A stretch of DNA of 64,000 nucleotides from Thiohalophilus sp. (GTDB lineage Bacteria; Pseudomonadota; Gammaproteobacteria; UBA6429; Thiohalophilaceae). The position numbers and the translations under genes are program-made. Below the pieces are notes generated by a model. It was not told the DNA's origin and made no database searches. It saw only the letters and a list, made by a program, of their open reading frames with translations. The stretch spans positions 1-64,000 of the forward strand of contig NZ_JAXHMV010000010.1 of assembly GCF_034521165.1 (NCBI RefSeq). The letters are read 5' to 3'. The number at the start of each line of letters is the position of its first letter. Position 1 is the stretch's first letter. This document shows positions 45,055 through 53,610 of the stretch, piece by piece.

Positions 45055-45972
45055 ATGTCGATTGGCTTTATCACACATCCTGACTGTGCCTTGCATGATA
45101 TGGGTACCGGACACCCGGAGTGTCCGGCACGTCTGGGGGCAATCCAGGATCAGATACTCTCCAGTGGTATGGAACTCGCGTTGCAATACTATGATGCCCC
45201 GCTGGCCACTCGGGAGCAGCTTTTCCGGGTGCATGATCCGGCCTATGTGGACGAGATATTCCGGATCGCCCCTGATGAAGGTCGGGTATACCTGGATGCC
45301 GATACTTTGATGGGTCCCTATTCACTGAATGCCGCATTACGTGCTGCCGGTGCGGCGGTGCTGGGTGTCGATCTGGTGATGAACGGCAAGAACAATCAGG
45401 CATTTTGCAGCGTCAGACCGCCAGGGCATCATGCTGAACGCCACCGTGCCATGGGTTTTTGTATCTTTAATAATGTGGCGGTCGGGGCGGCGCATGCCCG
45501 GCAGCAGTATCAGTTACAACGTGTCGCGATCGTCGATTTCGATGTGCATCATGGTAACGGCACGGAGGATATTTTTCGCGATGATGCCGGTGTCCTGTTT
45601 TGCTCGACCTTCCAGCATCCGTTTTATCCGCATACCGGTGCCGATACACAACGGGATCATATCGTGAATGTTCCTCTGCCGGCGGCCAGCGGCGGCCAGG
45701 CATTTCGCGAGGCGGTAGAGCAGTACTGGTTAGCACGCCTCGATGCCTTCAAACCAGAGTTGATCCTGGTGTCAGCCGGGTTTGACGGGCATGTGGAAGA
45801 CGAAATGGCCGGACTGGCGCTGGTCGAAAATGATTACGCCTGGGTCACGCGACAGATCAAACAACTTGCTGATCGCCATGCCAGCGGACGGATTGTCTCG
45901 ACTCTGGAAGGGGGATATGCCCTGTCGGCACTGGGTCGCAGCGTGGTCGCGCACCTGAATGCCATGCTTTGA
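45055..45972 (+). CDS. Histone deacetylase-family amidohydrolase
   Basis: 305 residues. Class II HDAC-like fold with RPPGHHAERHRAMGFCIFNN, the zinc site VDFDVHHGNGTEDIF, VSAGFDGHVEDEMAGL and EGGYALSALGRSVVAHL; the paired His and Asp zinc ligands are intact. Related bacterial enzymes act on acetyl-lysine, acetylpolyamines or other amides. Its divergent placement next to pat makes protein deacetylation a natural guess, not shown. Confidence 0.9.
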   Translation: MSIGFITHPDCALHDMGTGHPECPARLGAIQDQILSSGMELALQYYDAPLATREQLFRVHDPAYVDEIFRIAPDEGRVYLDADTLMGPYSLNAALRAAGAAVLGVDLVMNGKNNQAFCSVRPPGHHAERHRAMGFCIFNNVAVGAAHARQQYQLQRVAIVDFDVHHGNGTEDIFRDDAGVLFCSTFQHPFYPHTGADTQRDHIVNVPLPAASGGQAFREAVEQYWLARLDAFKPELILVSAGFDGHVEDEMAGLALVENDYAWVTRQIKQLADRHASGRIVSTLEGGYALSALGRSVVAHLNAML

Positions 45973-45990
45973 GAAAAATCGTCGGATAAA

Positions 45991-46086
45991 AATATACGCC
46001 GCCTTCGGGTCGACGAACAGGGAGAACTGCTGCTAGTCGGACTGAACGATGCACAGTTAAACGCCCTGAGGCCACTGGCCGATTGA
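45991..46086 (+). pseudogene. Remnant of a second GDYXXLXY gene (C-terminal end only)
   Basis: An open stretch without a start codon reads ...RLRVDEQGELLLVGLNDAQL... and stops at TGA 46084. It matches the end of the intact GDYXXLXY protein (FRVDEQGELLLVGLHDEQL, codons near 42128-42186) in sequence and frame. Synonymous differences at several codons suggest an old or diverged duplicate. About 31 codons remain, directly after the deacetylase gene. Confidence 0.75.
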
Positions 46087-46095
46087 TTCACTCAT

Positions 46096-46119
46096 CGCCG
46101 CTTTGGCCGAAAAGCGGTG
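46096..46119 (+). other. Hairpin after the gene remnant
   Basis: CGCCGCTTT (46096-46104) pairs with AAAGCGGTG (46111-46119), nine pairs with one G-U. It may terminate the deacetylase message, but no T tract follows. Confidence 0.35.
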
Positions 46120-46176
46120 TACCTGGTTATTTGTCCATCACCTGACCATCCATTTGTCTTTAATGATTTAATTTCC

Positions 46177-46203
46177 TAAGGTTATTCTCAGGGCTGCCGA
46201 TAT
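46177..46203 (+). promoter_or_regulatory. Sigma-28 promoter candidate for the EAL gene
   Basis: TAAG (46177-46180), 15 bases, GCCGATAT (46196-46203): -10 7 of 8, -35 3 of 4, the same -35 as the cheY promoter. It lies about 98 bases before the start codon. Confidence 0.55.
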
Positions 46204-46300
46204 GAGGAGTAATTGGCGTTGCCTGCTGGCCGTTAGCCGCACAATTAAACCGTAGAAAGGATTCCATGTTCGCTGAACCCGACAACCCGGGAATGTTGCC

Positions 46301-49210
46301 GTGAAGCCGGCCACGTTGGGGCTGCGTGGGCGCTTGCTGCTGCTGGTTTTGCTGGCGGTGATCCCCGCCTTTGCGCTTATCGGCTATACGGCACATCTAC
46401 AGCGCAAGCAGGTAGCGGCCGAGGTGGAGGAGCAGGCACTGGGTATCGTGCGTGGCGCGGCACGCGAACAACGCCAGCTGATCAGCATGACCCGGCAGTT
46501 GTTGATGAGCATGGCGCAGTTGCCGGCGGTGGACCCTGCCAGCGATCGGGTCCATGACTGCAGCGATATCCTGAGCATGCTGCGCAAGCCCAACCCGTAT
46601 TACACCAACTTCGGTGTCGCAACGCCCGATGGCCAAATGTACTGCAGCGCCATACCGATGCACCGGCGGGTGAATATTACCGATCGAACCTATTTTCAGC
46701 GCGCGATGCGCAGCCGGGATCTGGGCATCGGCGATTACCAGATCGGGCGCCTTACCGGAGTCCCGGCGATCAATTTTGGCTATCCGGTGACCAACCAGAA
46801 AGGCGAGATTGTCTCGCTGGTATTTGCTGCCCTGAATCTCTCCTGGCTGGAAGAGATGATCGGTAACATCGAGCTGCCGGACGGCTCCAGTCTGATGGTC
46901 ATCGATAATCTGGGTACCGTGCTGGCCCGTTACCCGCAGAGCGGATTGGCCGGGGAGTCGATTCGCGGCGAGGCGTTGTTCACGGCCATCAAACAGATGG
47001 AGTCCGAGTCAGTGGTTTCCCTGAGCGAACGGCGGGGAACATCGGTATTGCATGCCATTGCGCCATTGCATTACAGCACGTCGGGGCGGATTTATATCAC
47101 TGTAGGTATTCCCGCCGATGTCGCTTTTGCCAGGGTAAATCAATACCTGTATCGCAATACCCTGCTGCTGGCGATGGTAATGCTGCTGGTGTTTGCCGCC
47201 GCCTGGTTCGGCAGCGATATGCTCGTGTTGCGCCGGATTCGTGCCCTGCAAACGGCCGCCCGAAAACTGGCCGCCGGCGATATGTCTTCTCGTACAGGGT
47301 TACCGGAAGGCACCGAGGAACTGGGGCAGCTGGCCGGCACGTTCGATGAAATGGCCGGGGCATTACAGCGCACCAATCGCGCTTTGCGCACACTCAGTGC
47401 CGGTAACCACGCCGTGGTCCGGGCGACCGATGAGCCGGGTCTGTTGCGTTCCCTGTGTGACAACATTGTTGCCTTCGGGGGGTATCGGATTGCCTGGGTG
47501 GGGTATCACGATGAAAAGGTTCCCGGACAGCTCAATCTCATGGCAATGGCACCGCAGAAAGAGGATGCCCTGACCACTCAGGAGCCCCTGGGCTTACTCG
47601 ACACCGCAACGGAAAACAGTCCCGTACAGGAGGTGTTTGGTAACTGCGAGGTCTTCATCAGTCGTGATCTGCCCAGCGACCCGCGCATGCAGCCCTGGCG
47701 TGTGGCAGCCAATCGCTCCGGAATCAATGCCCTTGCCCTGTTTCCCCTGCAGATCAATCATCGAATCATCGGCATTCTGGCGATCGGCTCGACCGATGCC
47801 GATGCGTTTGATGCCACCGAGATTGCCCTGCTGGAAGAGGCGGCGGAAGATCTTTCCTATGGTATCCGGGCTCTGCGGACCATGGAAGCTCACGAGCAGG
47901 CGCACGCTACGATCACACACATGGCCTACTATGATGCGCTGACTGACTTACCCAATCATACCCAGTTCGACGAAAAACTGCAGGTAACGATTGAGCAGGC
48001 CAATCCTGCCGTGCTGTTGTTTATCGATCTTGACCGGTTTCGCGAGATCAATGAGGCACTGGGTTTTCATCGCGGGGATACATTGTTGCGCGATATCGGG
48101 ATTCGAATCAATCGCTGTCTGTCCGACGACATCTTGCTGGCGCGCATGCGCGGTAACGAGTTTGCCGTTTTGCTGCCCGGTCACAAACCGGGCCTGGCGG
48201 AGAAAATCGTCAGGGAAATTCTGGCTGTGATGGAGGAGCCGTTCGAGGTGGATGATCTGACCCTGGATGTCAGCATTACGATCGGAATTGTTCGCTTTCC
48301 CGAACATGGGAATGACGTGCCGGTCTTGATTCGTCGGGCCGAATCGGCCGTGCGCCAGGCGCGCAAGGAGGGAGAAAGTGTTGCCGAGTATCTGCCGGAA
48401 AATGAGGAACAGGGCCAGCGTCGCCTCTCTCTGGCCAGTGAGTTGCGCCATGCCATTGAGCACGATGAACTGATTCTGCATTACCATCCCAAGATTGAAC
48501 TGGAAGGCGAACGTCTCTGGGGTGTTGAGGCGCTGGTTCGCTGGCGCCATCCGCAACGGGGTCTGATTCCACCGGATCAATTCATTCCGCTGGCCGAAGA
48601 AACCGGCCTGATCAAGCCGCTGACCGACTGGGTGCTGGAACATGCCATGTGCCAGTCCACCCGGTGGCGTCGCTATGGACTGCAAATCCCCATTTCGGTC
48701 AACCTTTCGGCTCGCAATCTGCATGATCGAAACTTGATAGAGAAGGTCGAACATATGCTGTATGTCTGTGAGACGGATGTTTCCCTGATCAATCTGGAGC
48801 TGACCGAAAGTGCGTTGATGATGAATCCGGAAAAATCACTGGAAACGTTGAAAAAACTCAACGATCGGGGTTTTGCTCTGTTTATTGATGACTTTGGCAC
48901 CGGTTATTCATCACTGAGTTATTTGCAGAAGATGCCGGTTGGTGCGCTCAAGATCGACAAGAGTTTTGTCCAGGCCATGCTTTCCAGTCCCGAGTCGTTG
49001 ACCATCGTCAGTTCAACGATCGCCCTGGCCCATGATCTCGGGTTGTTAGTGGTTGCTGAAGGGGTGGAAACCGCAGAGCAGTGGCAGCGTCTGCAGCTTT
49101 TGGGTTGCGATGTGGCTCAGGGCTATTACATTAGCAAGCCCTTGCCGATAGATGAGTTCGAGCACTGGTTGGCGCAAAGTCCTTATGGCCGGGATAATAA
49201 CGGGGATTGA
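46301..49210 (+). CDS. Sensor c-di-GMP phosphodiesterase: dCache-HAMP-GAF-GGDEF(degenerate)-EAL
   Basis: 969 residues from GTG 46301. A first membrane span (about 10-27), a periplasmic dCache-type sensor (about 35-275, with YFQRAMRSRDLGIGDYQIGR), a second span (about 280-305), HAMP (about 310-362) and GAF (about 370-530). The GGDEF domain's signature is RGNEF, so cyclase activity is unlikely. The EAL domain (about 715-960) keeps catalytic residues: VEALVRW, VNLSARN, ELTES, IDDFGTGYSS, KIDKS, AEGVET and QGYYISKP. It therefore probably degrades c-di-GMP in response to a periplasmic ligand. The neighbouring PilZ gene is a plausible reader. Confidence 0.92.
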   Translation: MKPATLGLRGRLLLLVLLAVIPAFALIGYTAHLQRKQVAAEVEEQALGIVRGAAREQRQLISMTRQLLMSMAQLPAVDPASDRVHDCSDILSMLRKPNPYYTNFGVATPDGQMYCSAIPMHRRVNITDRTYFQRAMRSRDLGIGDYQIGRLTGVPAINFGYPVTNQKGEIVSLVFAALNLSWLEEMIGNIELPDGSSLMVIDNLGTVLARYPQSGLAGESIRGEALFTAIKQMESESVVSLSERRGTSVLHAIAPLHYSTSGRIYITVGIPADVAFARVNQYLYRNTLLLAMVMLLVFAAAWFGSDMLVLRRIRALQTAARKLAAGDMSSRTGLPEGTEELGQLAGTFDEMAGALQRTNRALRTLSAGNHAVVRATDEPGLLRSLCDNIVAFGGYRIAWVGYHDEKVPGQLNLMAMAPQKEDALTTQEPLGLLDTATENSPVQEVFGNCEVFISRDLPSDPRMQPWRVAANRSGINALALFPLQINHRIIGILAIGSTDADAFDATEIALLEEAAEDLSYGIRALRTMEAHEQAHATITHMAYYDALTDLPNHTQFDEKLQVTIEQANPAVLLFIDLDRFREINEALGFHRGDTLLRDIGIRINRCLSDDILLARMRGNEFAVLLPGHKPGLAEKIVREILAVMEEPFEVDDLTLDVSITIGIVRFPEHGNDVPVLIRRAESAVRQARKEGESVAEYLPENEEQGQRRLSLASELRHAIEHDELILHYHPKIELEGERLWGVEALVRWRHPQRGLIPPDQFIPLAEETGLIKPLTDWVLEHAMCQSTRWRRYGLQIPISVNLSARNLHDRNLIEKVEHMLYVCETDVSLINLELTESALMMNPEKSLETLKKLNDRGFALFIDDFGTGYSSLSYLQKMPVGALKIDKSFVQAMLSSPESLTIVSSTIALAHDLGLLVVAEGVETAEQWQRLQLLGCDVAQGYYISKPLPIDEFEHWLAQSPYGRDNNGD

Positions 49211-49303
49211 AGGTGTACTGTGACTTGATTAACAGTTTGACGGCTGCTAAAAATTACAACTTGAACAGAAAATAATAATAAGACGAATTCAAAGGTAAGG
49301 GGC

Positions 49304-49632
49304 ATGTTACAGGTCGGGCTGCATTCCCGCGAACGGCGTGCAAAACACCGTTTGCCGTTCCAGCGCCAGGTCCGGATTGATTCATCCACGGTCGGACAAT
49401 TACAACTGACGGGGGTTGATTACTCTCCTTCGGGAATTTCGGTATGTTCGTCTCAGCCGTTGCCGGTGGGGGAACAGTTGATGCTGCGGTTTCCCGTGGG
49501 GCGTCACCGGCAGGCGGAGCTGGAAGTGGCCGGTGAGGTTGTTCACGCTTGCCGACAGGACAACGGCTATACTATATTATCGGGATTCGCTTTCTGGAAA
49601 GACTCGATACGCCTCTGGGCACCTTGTCCTGA
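49304..49632 (+). CDS. PilZ-domain c-di-GMP-binding protein with a frameshift near 49574
   Basis: ATG 49304. RERRAKHRLPFQRQVRI carries the RxxxR site and DYSPSGISV the D/NxSxxG site of PilZ domains. The frame as read runs on to 49678 with an unlike tail and overlaps the convergent fhlB gene by 39 bases. In another frame, starting at ATT 49576, the sequence reads IIGIRFLERLDTPLGTLS and stops at TGA 49630, which is the expected last PilZ strands. One missing base, or two extra bases in the TATACTATATTA tract, explains this. It may be a sequencing error or true mutation. Joined length is about 109 residues. Confidence 0.8.
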
Positions 49633-49639
49633 ATCTCTC

Positions 49640-49933
49640 TTAGTCTTGTTCCCGATTCCCCGGCGTTTTACCGCGTAACATATAGGCAAAGGCGATCACC
49701 TCGGCGACCGCCAGATACAGGGCGTGCGGGATCTCTTCGCCCAGTTCCAGCCGGGATAACAGTTTGACCAGCTCCGGATTGTCCTGAATCGGTACCTCAT
49801 GCTGGCGGGCGATGTCGAGAATTTGTTGTGCCAGGTCGCCGCCGCCCTTGGCGGTGACCGTCGGGGCGTTTTCGCCGTCATAGTGCAGTGCGACAGCCAG
49901 TGGCAGCGGCGGTTGTCCGGTTTGTTCACTCAT
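49640..49933 (-). CDS. fhlB: FhlB: stand-alone FlhB C-terminal homologue
   Basis: 97 residues. PLAVALHYDGENAPTVTAKG and GGDLAQQILDIARQHEVPIQ correspond to the post-cleavage part of FlhB, with PHALYLAVAEVIAFAYML as its end. It lacks the membrane domain and the NPTH residues. Full-length flhB exists at 21974. Such proteins can substitute for the cleaved FlhB C-terminus. It overlaps fliK by four bases. Confidence 0.9.
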   Translation of the reverse strand: MSEQTGQPPLPLAVALHYDGENAPTVTAKGGGDLAQQILDIARQHEVPIQDNPELVKLLSRLELGEEIPHALYLAVAEVIAFAYMLRGKTPGNREQD

Positions 49934-51249
49934 GCTTTTTCATCCAGCAGGGCACTGCCGGTCACGGCTTGTCCGGGTGGCGGATCGTCGATGCCACTGG
50001 CACATTCCAGCCTGCCGACATCAAGTCCCGCCCCATGCAGGCGGCTGCGCAGTTGATCCAGGGCACTGTCGAACAGGCTGCGGGTCTGTTCTTCCTGCAT
50101 CTGGAACTGTGCCGAAACGGTCTGTCCGATCAGGGTGAGATTGACCCGCACCGGTCCCAGTCCTTCCAGATCGAACGCCAGGCTCACGCTCCAGGGACGC
50201 TGGTGTTCGCCGTCTCCCGCTTCGGACTCTTCCTGACGAATTCGCAGATCGAACAGATCGATCCCCTCGTGGGAGCGAATCGGCAGCTCCATGGCCCACA
50301 TGGGGCGCCCGGTCTGTTCGCTCTGCAGACTGTGCAACTGGTGCAGTTGCATTCGAGCGAGTCCCCCCTCGACCTGGCGCAGTAACTCGCCCAGTCCCTG
50401 ATCCTGGCTGGTCAGCCCCTGCAGGCTCGGGGGCTGGGGCGGTTGAGGCTGCGGGGTTTGCGGACGGGACGGGGCACTCTGGGTGGCGCTGCGGGCAGCC
50501 TCCGCCGCGGCCCCGGACGAGGCGGGCAGGGCAGTTTGCGGCATCGGATTGGGGGCCGGGGAAGTGTTGGCTGGCGCCGGACGCGACGGGCCTGGGGCCA
50601 GTTGCTGGCGAATCTGATCGGCCAGGCGCAGCAGTGCACCTTGCAGGGTTTTGTCCGGCGGCGGGGCGTCCTGTCCCCGGGCGAGCTGGCCCAGCTGGTG
50701 GTGCAGGAAGGGGCCGCTGCGCGCCAGCGCCTGCTGCAGGCTTTCAGCGCGACTGGCCTGGCGCACATCCGGCAGCAGTTGATGGATCTCCCAGGCCATT
50801 TTGCGAATCGGGGCGGGCAGGGGCGGATGTTGCCGGGGCTCGCGGGCGACCGTTTTCAGGTTGGCCAGCAGCGGGGACAGGGGCGTTTGCCGTCCCATAT
50901 CCTGGCGCAGGGTTTGTTGCAGCAAGCCCTGTTCCGTGCCGGCAGCCGGCCGGGGTGTGGGGGCGATCAGCTTCATCGCCGGTTGCGGCGTGAGCTGGTC
51001 GACCTGCAGGGTCAGTTTCTGACCCGGTAAAAATGCGAATTCAGGCCGGTTTTTGACCAGCACCGGTTGGCCCTGGATGTCCAGCAGCAGATTATTCCTG
51101 TCCTGGCGGACCACCAGGGCATTCAACAATTGGCCGTTTTGCCAGTTGATGCGGGCGGCCTGCAGCGCGCCGTCCCCCGCCCGGGTGGCCTGCTGGCGAA
51201 GTTCGCTCAGATTGATTGTGGGAAAATTGCCCGGACCTTTAATTTCCAT
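49930..51249 (-). CDS. fliK: Flagellar hook-length control protein FliK
   Basis: 439 residues from ATG 51249 (MEIKGPGNFPTINLSELRQQ). The middle is Pro/Gln/Ala-rich and low complexity, as in FliK rulers, and the C-terminal domain (WAMELPIRSHEGIDLFDLRI; WSVSLAFDLEGLGPVRVNLT; LRSRLHGAGLDVGRLEC) is the Flg_hook fold that contacts FlhB. Pairing with fhlB supports the assignment. A second FliK elsewhere in the genome cannot be excluded. Confidence 0.85.
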   Translation of the reverse strand: MEIKGPGNFPTINLSELRQQATRAGDGALQAARINWQNGQLLNALVVRQDRNNLLLDIQGQPVLVKNRPEFAFLPGQKLTLQVDQLTPQPAMKLIAPTPRPAAGTEQGLLQQTLRQDMGRQTPLSPLLANLKTVAREPRQHPPLPAPIRKMAWEIHQLLPDVRQASRAESLQQALARSGPFLHHQLGQLARGQDAPPPDKTLQGALLRLADQIRQQLAPGPSRPAPANTSPAPNPMPQTALPASSGAAAEAARSATQSAPSRPQTPQPQPPQPPSLQGLTSQDQGLGELLRQVEGGLARMQLHQLHSLQSEQTGRPMWAMELPIRSHEGIDLFDLRIRQEESEAGDGEHQRPWSVSLAFDLEGLGPVRVNLTLIGQTVSAQFQMQEEQTRSLFDSALDQLRSRLHGAGLDVGRLECASGIDDPPPGQAVTGSALLDEKA

Positions 51250-51266
51250 CGCGCTTTGGCCGATAA
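51240..51266 (+). promoter_or_regulatory. Sigma-28-like site before the pentapeptide gene
   Basis: TAAT (51240-51243), 15 bases, GCCGATAA (51259-51266): -10 exact, -35 3 of 4. It overlaps the fliK start region and lies 130 bases before the downstream ATG. A CTTGCCGG/CCGGCAAG hairpin (51284-51307) follows. Confidence 0.42.
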
Positions 51267-51395
51267 AAGAGAAACAGGGATCGCTTGCCGGCCCGATGCC
51301 CGGCAAGTCCTATGGATAGTTAACGGATAAAAGCCGCCGGTCTTGACCCTGGCAGATAACATGCGACGCCGTAATCCGGCACACCGAGCATCATT

Positions 51396-52277
51396 ATGAC
51401 AAAATATGCCCCGTTATTTGTAAAACTCAAACAGGATAACCGGATCAAGGGCCCCTTCCCGGCAGGACAGATCTCCCAGTCCTTGTTGCTGGGGCGCTTC
51501 AGCCTGGATGATCAGGTCAGTGAAGACAAGCAGAACTGGCAGCCGATTCGCCAGCGACCGGATCTGATTCCCGAGGTGCTCAAAGCCGATCCCGGCGATG
51601 AACTGGCCCAGGAACGGCTGCAGGCGGCGCGTCGCTGGGCTGATGAGCGTCGTCCCCAGCATCATATACACGCCACGGCAGAGGACCAGCGGACGCCCGA
51701 ACCCTACGAGACGCTGGAATACCGTCATCACCGCGAAGATGTCATGCGCGAGACCAATCCCGAGCGAAAATTCTCGCTGCTACACCTGGTTCTGGTTATT
51801 GGTCTGGCGGCGGGGCTGATTGCGCTCGGTTTTATTTATGGACCCCAACCCGGCCCGGGGGATCCCGATTGCAATGCGCCCGCCGCGCCCGGGGTGAACT
51901 GGCGTAACTGCCGGATGATTGGGCTCAATGCCATACGGGAGAACCTGGATGACGCGCAGATGAACAATGCCGCGCTGGGAGGGGCCAACCTGTTTGCCAG
52001 CAGTTTGCGCCGTGCCGATCTGCGTTATGTGGATCTGAGCCTGGCCAATCTCAGCTACACGGATCTGGAGCAGGCCAATCTCAAAGGCGCCGGCTTACAG
52101 AATGCCGATCTGACCGATGCCAGTTTGAAAAACGCGAATCTTGCCTATGCCAATCTCAGAGGGGCCACGCTCGACGGCGCGGATCTCACCGGCGCCAGAC
52201 TGGACCATGCGATCTGGATCGACGGGCGCACCTGCATGGCCGGTTCCATTGGGGAATGCCAGACCGTTTCCCGTTAA
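51396..52277 (+). CDS. Membrane-anchored pentapeptide-repeat protein with GYF-like N-terminus
   Basis: 293 residues. Residues 1-60 (RIKGPFPAGQISQSLLLGRF...VSEDKQNWQPI) resemble GYF_2-type domains. One membrane span lies near 126-150 (LVLVIGLAAGLIALGFIYG). Pentapeptide repeats (A/NLxxAxL) run from about 185 to 272, forming a beta-helix likely outside the cytoplasm, with a Cys pair at the end (CMAGSIGEC). Function unknown. It is divergent from fliK and has a sigma-28-like site upstream. Confidence 0.82.
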   Translation: MTKYAPLFVKLKQDNRIKGPFPAGQISQSLLLGRFSLDDQVSEDKQNWQPIRQRPDLIPEVLKADPGDELAQERLQAARRWADERRPQHHIHATAEDQRTPEPYETLEYRHHREDVMRETNPERKFSLLHLVLVIGLAAGLIALGFIYGPQPGPGDPDCNAPAAPGVNWRNCRMIGLNAIRENLDDAQMNNAALGGANLFASSLRRADLRYVDLSLANLSYTDLEQANLKGAGLQNADLTDASLKNANLAYANLRGATLDGADLTGARLDHAIWIDGRTCMAGSIGECQTVSR

Positions 52278-52417
52278 CGGCCATGAATTGTTCAGGTCAA
52301 GATTCGAGATCAGGTGTTGGTCTGATGGTTTGCGTGGTAACACTGAATCCATCGGCGATTCAATCCCCTGTTTTTTCAATGCGGGTCGGTGTTTCGGTGG
52401 TTATACCGGGTTTGATC

Positions 52418-52460
52418 CAGTGGTAGGCCGGACATAGCAACGCGGTGTCCGGCAATCGGC
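52418..52460. repeat. REP-like hairpin, exact 43-bp copy of 56853-56895
   Basis: It contains GTAGG then GCCGGACA/TGTCCGGC (8-bp stem, 11-base loop). The same 43 bases recur at 56853-56895. It resembles the GTAGGCCGGA REP type of enteric bacteria. The rest of the 248-base gap shows nothing. Confidence 0.72.
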
Positions 52461-52525
52461 TGAATGCACCGGAGTAATTTTATTCAGCGTACTTTGAGAT
52501 AGTTTTACGTCCGTGTTATCGGTGG

Positions 52526-53056
52526 TCAGGTTTGTTTTTTTAGTAGCGTGCGATCGGTCAGCTTCAGCGGTGAGCTTGAAGTGGGGGTTGTTAATGGATC
52601 GTGGGTTCGGGCGGGTTCTGTGTTGATGAATAACCCGGGGTCAAAATCTTCACTGATGGCAATATTCAGAATGACCGTTTCGTACAGCCAGTAGATCATG
52701 CCGCCTTCCCGGACCCGGTATCGCCATTGATATCGGCATTGCGTCCATGGCGCTACCAGGGAGCCGAGGGAAATCCGGTCGATGTCGTTGCTGTAGGCCA
52801 ACCGGTTGTTTGAACGGTCGATATAGAAACGATCGATGACGAACAGCTGATTCGACTCCTGTCGGTATTGTAACCGGTTACCAAGTCGATCGTCGCCATA
52901 TTGATCGATAATAATATTCTCAGCGTCCAGCTTCTGTGCCGGCGGGATCTCAACCGCATAACGATCGGGCAGGCCCGCGCGTCGCTGCATTTCCTGTTCG
53001 CTGCACTGCCCCTTGTCCCATTGCCGGACAATGAACTGTAACCACAGCCGGTTCAT
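52526..53056 (-). CDS. Hypothetical protein of the MEMO/AMMECR1 operon
   Basis: 176 residues. No family recognised. No signal peptide or membrane span; the sequence is polar with many Tyr, Asn, Asp and Arg, and contains strand-like repeats (NQLFVIDRFYIDRSNNRLAY; YQWRYRVREGGMIYWLYETV) that suggest an all-beta fold. Its start overlaps the AMMECR1 stop by four bases, so the two are translationally coupled and probably function together. Confidence 0.7.
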   Translation of the reverse strand: MNRLWLQFIVRQWDKGQCSEQEMQRRAGLPDRYAVEIPPAQKLDAENIIIDQYGDDRLGNRLQYRQESNQLFVIDRFYIDRSNNRLAYSNDIDRISLGSLVAPWTQCRYQWRYRVREGGMIYWLYETVILNIAISEDFDPGLFINTEPARTHDPLTTPTSSSPLKLTDRTLLKKQT

Positions 53057-53610
53057 GAGAGGCCGAATTCTTCGACCGTATAGCGCGAGACTTTCAGGCT
53101 GTCGGACCAGTAGTTCGCCGGCAGGCCGGCCTTGAGTTTGAGATGCTGCCAGAACTGTTCGGGTTCGGGTAGGCTGTCCCAGACAGCGGGCAGAAAGGTA
53201 CCCCGGTGTCCCCGGTCTTCGAGAATCAGGCCATCGACATGCGGGCGCAGTTGCGCGATCAGATCCGACTCGCTGGTGAATTGCATGGGTTCGGCGGGGT
53301 TGAGCAGGGAAATATGGTATTCGAGTTGTGGAAACTCGCTGTCGCTCAACGGCGGGAAACGGGGATCGCGAAATGCCGCGGCGTAGGCATTTTGAGCCAC
53401 ATCGACGACCAGAGGCCGGTGTGCTTCCAGACTCCCGATGCAGCCACGTAGCTGCCCGTGTAAATTCAGCGTGACAAAACTGGCGCCAGGTTGTTGCAGG
53501 GGCTCGTCATAGTCCTGCGGATTAACGCTTAATGGTCGGCCGTGTTGTAAACCGTGCTGGATTGACTGGCGCGCAATGGCCAGTAATTGTTGCCGCTGCT
53601 GAGCCTCCAT
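53053..53610 (-). CDS. amrA: AmmeMemoRadiSam system protein A (AMMECR1 domain)
   Basis: 185 residues. The AMMECR1 hallmark LRGCIGSLE lies near residue 54, followed by NAYAAAFRDPRFPPL and the C-terminal ADF-like WQHLKLKAGLPANYW region. The biochemical role is unresolved. It directly follows the MEMO gene (its start is one base before the MEMO stop region) and precedes the 176-residue hypothetical gene. Confidence 0.92.
   Translation of the reverse strand: MEAQQRQQLLAIARQSIQHGLQHGRPLSVNPQDYDEPLQQPGASFVTLNLHGQLRGCIGSLEAHRPLVVDVAQNAYAAAFRDPRFPPLSDSEFPQLEYHISLLNPAEPMQFTSESDLIAQLRPHVDGLILEDRGHRGTFLPAVWDSLPEPEQFWQHLKLKAGLPANYWSDSLKVSRYTVEEFGLS

Noticed and set aside
49640..49933. FhlB gene as a truncated flhB pseudogene
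   Set aside because: Full-length flhB is present at 21974, the short gene is intact with a clean overlap to fliK, and stand-alone FhlB proteins are an established family.
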